In this document: positions 9,064 to 13,295 of the stretch, piece by piece
Layout of the letters: each line of letters opens with the position of its first letter
Numbering within the stretch: position 1 is the first letter of the stretch
The notes under the pieces: model-generated
Database searches by the model: none
Seen by the model: only the letters and a program-made list of their open reading frames with translations
Told to the model about the DNA's origin: nothing
Assembly (NCBI GenBank): GCA_019137255.1
Contig: WPDH01000527.1
Span: forward strand, 1 to 13,295
Length of the DNA: 13,295 nucleotides
Direction of reading: 5' to 3'
Origin: Corinectria fuckeliana
Lineage: Eukaryota > Ascomycota > Sordariomycetes > Hypocreales > Nectriaceae
Made by a program: the position numbers and the translations under genes

Positions 9064-9743
9064 GACAAGGAGTTTTGTCGAAGCGTGGAAATATCTTTTC
9101 GATGTCTCTCGTATCAAATTGCAGCCTGCATAGCCTGATATTTCCATCACAAAACAATCTCCTCGTATCAGCACTTTTCATTATTTGCTTAAAGATAAGG
9201 CCGATAAAATCTGCAAAGTCAAGGTGCTGTTGGCGAAGTGCGATATCTCCAGCAGTGCCTCTATTAGACTGACTCGAAAGAACATCGGCGTCAGGGGCGG
9301 AGAGGTGTTTGTTTTATGGTCTTAGCTAGAGAGGAGTTGATAGCACCCGAGATTAAGCGCATCTTGAAGAATGCCCGACTCCGAAAGCTTCCCGCTATAC
9401 TTGCATCAAGAGTGCGACTGATCACCAAACTAATCAAAAAGAAAAGAAAAAGAAAACTCGAATTGTCTAGACCACAGCCGCTTATTGCTCGGTGGCCGCG
9501 GACCAGTGCGGAGTTGAATCAGAGGGTGGATCGTGCGGTGCGGACTTACGGAGAGCCACCAATCGACTAGGCCTAATTAGAGTCTCCGTCGGGCCAAATC
9601 CATCCCGGGAGCTGTCTCTTATAACGCGCATGGCCTACCGTAAAAGCTGAGCAATATTCCTTGAAAGCCTTTATACAATCCTTTGCGTTTCTGCGTTCAA
9701 CCATCAGACCTGTCTTCTACGAACAACCTCATTGTGTTTTACG
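9064..9743. other. Intergenic region between transporter relic and oxidoreductase
   Basis: No supported gene is seen. An 84-codon plus frame (9316-9570) is very basic (KKKRKRK) without a domain. On minus, a 35-codon frame ending near 9182 (SLIEALLEISHFANSTLTLQ) looks protein-like and could be a relic, but is too short to identify. The last 100 bases before 9744 are the leader of the next gene, with pyrimidine-rich stretches and a start context having A at -3. Confidence 0.35.
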
Positions 9744-10588
9744 ATGACTGTCAAAGCTGCATTTGTTGGGGCCGGCGGTGCCACACTAAGCCATGTACTT
9801 GCATGGACATTGCTTGCTGACCACAATGCTGCCGCTCGTAAGTTATCCAGCACCCTCTTGCATTTGCTTCAACTCACATCTACCTTCTAGTTGTCCGAGA
9901 TGCCTCCAAGCTCAGGAAAATCCTGTCCAGTCTCGGCGTATCCGAAAAGGTGCTGCAATCTCAACTCACTATAGTTGAGGGCTCGTCCCGCGACGTGAAG
10001 GCGGTCGTCAACCTCCTGCGCAACGACCCCGAGCTCATCTTCAGTGGCATCACGAGTACTGCGAAAATCGGCTTCAACCCTTTTCGGCCGATTGTCATGA
10101 GCGATGATACCATCACTGGCGACTCTGCTTCCGCGGTCGTGAACGCCCTGCGAGAGCTGAAATCCACCAACAGCCTTTCTAACTCGCCCATATTCGCGCC
10201 AATATCCTCCACCGGCCATGGGTCTCGGCGGGACCAGCCTCTTCTCTTGATCCCTCTCTACAAGTGGCTTCTGCCAATTGTCCAGGCAGACACGGCCGTT
10301 TTGGAGAAAGTCGTGCGGGAGGCTACCACAGAGGTTGATTCGCCATTGGGGAGTTACATTATGCTGCGACCGCCGTTGCTTACTCACGGTCCAATGAAGG
10401 GATTCGATTCGATCCGGGTCGGCTGGATCTGGGAAGATGAGATGTACAAAAGCAGTGGCCAAAAGGAGCACGGAGTAGAAGTGGGCTATACTATTGGTCG
10501 GCAGGACTTGGCTAAGTGGATGTTTGAGCAGCTTGTCAAGGGGGATGCTCAAGACTGGAAGGGTAAATGTGTTAATCTTACATATTAG
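9744..10588 (+). CDS. NmrA-like NAD(P)-binding Rossmann-fold protein
   Basis: Exons 9744-9837 and 9891-10588 give 263 residues. The 53-base intron (9838-9890) has GTAAGT and CTAG ends and a CTCAC branch site near 9872. The N-terminus is a Rossmann beta-alpha-beta unit: a beta strand (KAAFVGAGGATL) with a Gly-rich loop at residues 9-12, then ALVRDASKL at 31-39, the typical second strand with Arg for NADP-type phosphate. Later strands include IFAPISSTG (132-140), RDQPLLLIPLYKWLLP (145-160) and SYIMLRPPLLTHG (186-198), a layout of atypical short-chain dehydrogenases of the NmrA/HSCARG kind. There is no Tyr-x3-Lys catalytic pair, so it may sense NAD(P) or act on an unknown small molecule. The C-terminus WKGKCVNLTY matches the usual end of this group. 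The Gly motif GAGGAT is shorter than the usual GxxGxxG, but the frame is intact. No neighbour clarifies the substrate. Confidence 0.87.
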
Positions 10589-10904
10589 ATATCTGGAGGG
10601 AACATCTGAGTGCAACTCATCTCTTCTACAGTTGTCTCGCCGGGAACATTCCAAATATCATTCTTCGGGTTTGCAGTCTTGTCTTAATCTTGGCTTGTCT
10701 ATTTCTAGAAAACCTTACAACCCAACACTAGGGGACTTTTTCACAGTCTCTCACACTATGATACCAACCCTTATTAAATCCAAGACCGAATAGAGACGAA
10801 TCTGATACCTGAAACCTTGGTTACGGTGCTCAAGGTATCTGATCGTTCATCTCAACCGCTTTGGAGATGGTCGCCTCCAAAGCCTCCAGGCCCCTGTCTG
10901 TCTA
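10589..10904. other. Intergenic region between convergent oxidoreductase and ghost gene
   Basis: This holds the 3' flanks of the oxidoreductase (+) and the ghost membrane-protein gene (-). A possible alternative last exon for the minus gene can be read near 10826-10870 (GLEALEATISKAVE) after an AG at about 10883, but it needs a non-consensus donor and I do not adopt it. No other feature is seen. Confidence 0.35.
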
Positions 10905-11288
10905 TCATACCAGAGCTCCCTGGATTTCCAATGCCACACTTACCAACCAGTTGTAGGACGCCATAGTCAGCATTGCCATCACAAATGACACTAGAAAAAC
11001 CAGAACAACATCGTTCATAACTTCAGGGAGTCTCTGAACCCAGTTTCCCTCAAGCAAAAAGCCAAGCGTTATACAGCCGAAGCCGAATGAAATCCAGAGG
11101 ATGTAGAAGAGGAGGACAGGATGAAGGTCACGATTCCTTTTGGTTCTCCTTTTCTTGTGATGACGTTTATGATGAAGGATGGTGTATTAATAGACAGCTT
11201 GAGTTGTTAGTGCCTGTAGACTGTGGTGCTAAGAAGCTAGGTAGAGGAGTTGTTATATTTCGGGATTATAATCGGTATTCGGGATCAT
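10905..11288 (-). pseudogene. Ghost gene for a small two-helix membrane protein, with RIP-like stops
   Basis: A minus frame from ATG (11288) to TGA (10905-10907) spans 128 codons with three internal stops: TAA at 11253-11255, TAG at 11229-11231 and TAA at 11187-11189. Each is one C-to-T change from a Gln codon (CAA or CAG), the change RIP makes at CpA; a Trp origin is possible for TAG. Between the stops the reading is protein-like (LLYLAS; LQALTTQAVY). After the last stop come a basic cluster (HHKRHHKKRRTKRNR, residues 39-53) and two hydrophobic helices, about 57-79 and 90-112. The stops occur only in the part facing the AT-rich block, and the far half is clean. A GTAAGT donor-like site follows residue 115, so the true 3' end may involve an intron. 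No family is recognised. An additional in-frame TAG sits just before the ATG, so the original start may have been further upstream. Confidence 0.5.
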
Positions 11289-11929
11289 CTAGGACATCAC
11301 CACAACCTTCTGATTATTAATATCACTGCCTAGATGACCTGCAGATAGCCTGACCTTATGATAATTATTATAACTCTAGCCCTACTGATAATAAAAGTAG
11401 CTAACTTTTTATAACCTTCTATAGATTTCTTAAGAGCCTAAATTAATATATTTAGATTCTTAATTTATCTCTCTTTTAGCTAGGAAATTAAGAGCTTTTA
11501 ACCTTAAGATCTAATTTATATTTTATAATAGTTATAAGCCTAGTCTATATAACCTAACTTAACTGCTATTAATACCTTTTTTTTCTAATAGTATTATTAT
11601 TATAATTCTCAGCTAGGATTAATTTTTTTTTAATCTATTAATATTATAATTCTTATTAAGAATTATTATTTAGCTATAGTTTTTAAGCTTTCTTATATAC
11701 TAAGATAAAGCTTATAAATTCTTCTAATTTTAGAGCCTCTTTCTAGGTTACTCTTAAGAGCTCTAATAACTAGAAATAATAGCTTAGTATTATTAAGAAA
11801 TACACTAAGGCTAATAATATTTAAGATCTAATTAATCTCTTAAAGGATAAAAAAGAAGCTATTATAAAGCTAGAAAAGCCTATCTTTTTAATAGTTAAAA
11901 ATATAGCTAAAAGCTATACTAACCTTAAT

Positions 11930-12510
11930 AAGAATAAATTTAAGGCTTTTAAATTTCTTAATTATTAGTATTAGACTAACTTATATACTTATTAAGATTA
12001 AAATAAAGCCTTTTTAGCTATTTAAGATTATATCTTAAAAACTATAAGTAATTTTTATATTACTATTAAAAATAAAAATAATATAGCTAAGAAATTAATC
12101 CTCTTTTAAGCTTAGATTAAGCTTATAAACTAGGCGGTTAAATAAGACCTTATAAAATAATACTATAAGGTCTTTTAGTCTATTAATAAGAAGAAAACTT
12201 CTAAATAAGTCTCTTTTTAGTAAAAAATCTTTTCTAAAGCTATTAAGGCTTAGATTTCTAATATATAAGAGATATAACTAACTTATTACTTTCTTTAGGC
12301 TGTTAGACTAGTTAACTCTGCTTTTTCTAACTATTAGACCTAATTTATTAATACTAAGACTATTTTTACTCTTCTTAACTAGTAAAAGAATATTCTTAAT
12401 AGCTTTAAGATTAGTAAAATCTTTATTAAGTAACTACTAGCTAATATAACAGCTAGTAAAAGAGCTTTTTCTGTAATAGTTAGCACTAACTTTATTAACA
12501 CTTAATATAA
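11930..12510 (+). mobile_element. Possible Copia-type gag relic inside the RIP block
   Basis: In the plus frame that includes 11996, treating TAA and TAG as mutated Gln or Trp codons leaves a long hydrophilic reading with helix-like periodicity: a FLAIQDYILKTIS-like stretch near 12011-12049 and AISNIQEIQLTYYFLQAV-like spacing further on. The order resembles the gag region of fungal Ty1/Copia retrotransposons, where an ALQDFI-type motif precedes a long helical domain. The other frames carry a similar number of stops, so frame choice rests on this resemblance only. No protease, integrase or reverse-transcriptase motif could be read. The element is dead in any case. Confidence 0.25.
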
Positions 12511-12851
12511 GCCTTTAGGGCTTAACCTTAGGGCTCACCTAAATAGTAGGCTAGCAGCCCCTTTAAGAATACTAGATAAGTACTTACTAAATGCTTATTA
12601 AGTAGAAGCTTTATAATATACTAATACCTACCTTTATAATCTCTGTATTTACACTCTAGTAAGACTAACCCTTATAATCCTTTTACTTTTATACCCTACC
12701 TAGGTTACTAGTATATAACACAGAATAAGAGGTTATATAAGATCCTCTGTAAAGCGTAGTAAGTATATAATAAGTATAGGATAACTATTAATAATAACAA
12801 ATAAACTTATACTTACTAATTAGGTAGAGAAAGAGATTAATCTAATTAATA

Positions 12852-12870
12852 CCCTCCTTATAGAGGAGGG
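12852..12870. repeat. Short perfect hairpin in the RIP block
   Basis: CCCTCCT (12852-12858) and AGGAGGG (12864-12870) are perfect 7-base inverted arms around a 5-base loop. They are conspicuous because the surrounding DNA is AT-rich and the G/C bases have been kept. It may be part of a terminal or structural repeat of the mutated element, or coincidence. Confidence 0.4.
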
Positions 12871-13295
12871 ACCCTCTTAGGAAATACTTCTTATACTAGA
12901 CCTTATATTAGGCTAAGAGGTGTTACTAGAAAGAATACTCTCTCTCTTATATAAAGCTAGGTTATAATAAGCACTAAGAGAGGACTTAGAGACTACTTAT
13001 AAGGATTATAATCTTAACAGGGGAGAAACCCTAATATTAGATATATATAATAATAATAAGAACTAATTATTTATATAATCCTAATTATATATAAGATAAT
13101 AATCCTAATTAAGAACCTTCTTAGAATACTATTACTAAGTGATTAGCCTTAAGAAAGATACTTTAACTCTTTAGGAATTAGTCTTAATAATAGTATCTTA
13201 ATAAGAAGAGGACTATAAAATATAAGAGGAAGATTATTAATTCTAGAAATAGCTACTTAAAAAGCTAGCTATAAAATCTAGTAGTAATAAGCTAA

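Larger units (their letters stand above)
11340..13295. repeat. Large AT-rich block with strong RIP signature
   Basis: From about 11340 to the window end the sequence is dominated by A and T, with frequent TpA. Reading 11821-12300 base by base I find no CpA and no TpG at all, and only one CpG. Both strands are thus depleted of the RIP target and its complement, which is the classic result of heavy repeat-induced point mutation of a duplicated element. Remaining C and G sit mostly in AGCT, CCT and CTA contexts. From about 12480 to 13040 GC is a little higher and short inverted repeats appear. All frames are full of TAA and TAG. The 11-mer GGTTATATAAG at 12731-12741 is shared with the left edge. 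No terminal repeats could be delimited by eye, so the element boundaries are unknown. Confidence 0.85.

Noticed and set aside
9316..9570. 84-codon basic plus open frame
   Set aside because: Its Lys/Arg run comes from an A-rich stretch (AAAAAGAAAAGAAAAAG); no domain or gene context supports it.
9887..10654. 255-codon minus open frame across the oxidoreductase gene
   Set aside because: The plus strand gives a Rossmann fold with an intron and family-typical C-terminus; the minus frame has no motif.
11087..11320. 77-codon plus open frame at the AT-block boundary
   Set aside because: Asp/Gly/Arg-rich shadow of the minus ghost gene, which has two plausible membrane helices.

Overview
The window looks like accessory DNA from a filamentous ascomycete, most likely a Sordariomycete. 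The evidence is short introns (53-80 bases) with GTRNGT donors, CTRAC-like branch sites and YAG acceptors; a secreted GH10 xylanase; an NmrA-like oxidoreductase; an MFS sugar-transporter relic; and flanking AT-rich blocks with the base signature of repeat-induced point mutation (RIP). No species can be named from the sequence alone. I found no tRNA, rRNA, CRISPR or bacterial-type feature.

Layout. 1-180 is the edge of an AT-rich, RIP-like block with a 20-base tandem repeat. 181-1149 is GC-richer leader and promoter DNA. 1150-2366 (+) is a three-exon gene for a four-helix membrane protein with a long polar tail. 3039-3836 (-) is an intronless HNH-nuclease-fold protein, convergent with it. 3837-5337 is a long spacer ending in the xylanase promoter. 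5338-6428 (+) is an intact three-exon GH10 endo-xylanase with signal peptide and both catalytic glutamates. 6992-7196 (-) is a short relic that resembles the N-terminus of a GH39-like fungal glycosidase. About 7365-9063 (+) is a decayed alpha-glucoside/maltose-type MFS transporter whose two introns are still visible. 9744-10588 (+) is an intact two-exon NAD(P)-binding protein. 10905-11288 (-) is a ghost membrane-protein gene with in-frame stops only in the half facing the AT-rich block. 11340-13295 is a large RIP-like block, in which 480 consecutive bases contain no CpA and no TpG, possibly hiding a Copia-like gag.

How the parts fit. The xylanase, the glycosidase relic and the transporter relic suggest a former plant-polysaccharide (xylan/glycoside) use locus. 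The secreted xylanase survives, while a divergent glycosidase/transporter pair has decayed by indels and point changes. At the right edge, decay looks different: stop codons one C-to-T step from Gln codons, as expected if RIP spread from the repeat into a neighbouring gene. I did not find a convincing new multi-gene system. The most informative points are the RIP-leakage ghost gene, the dead divergent sugar pair and the two uncharacterised intact genes (four-helix protein, HNH protein).
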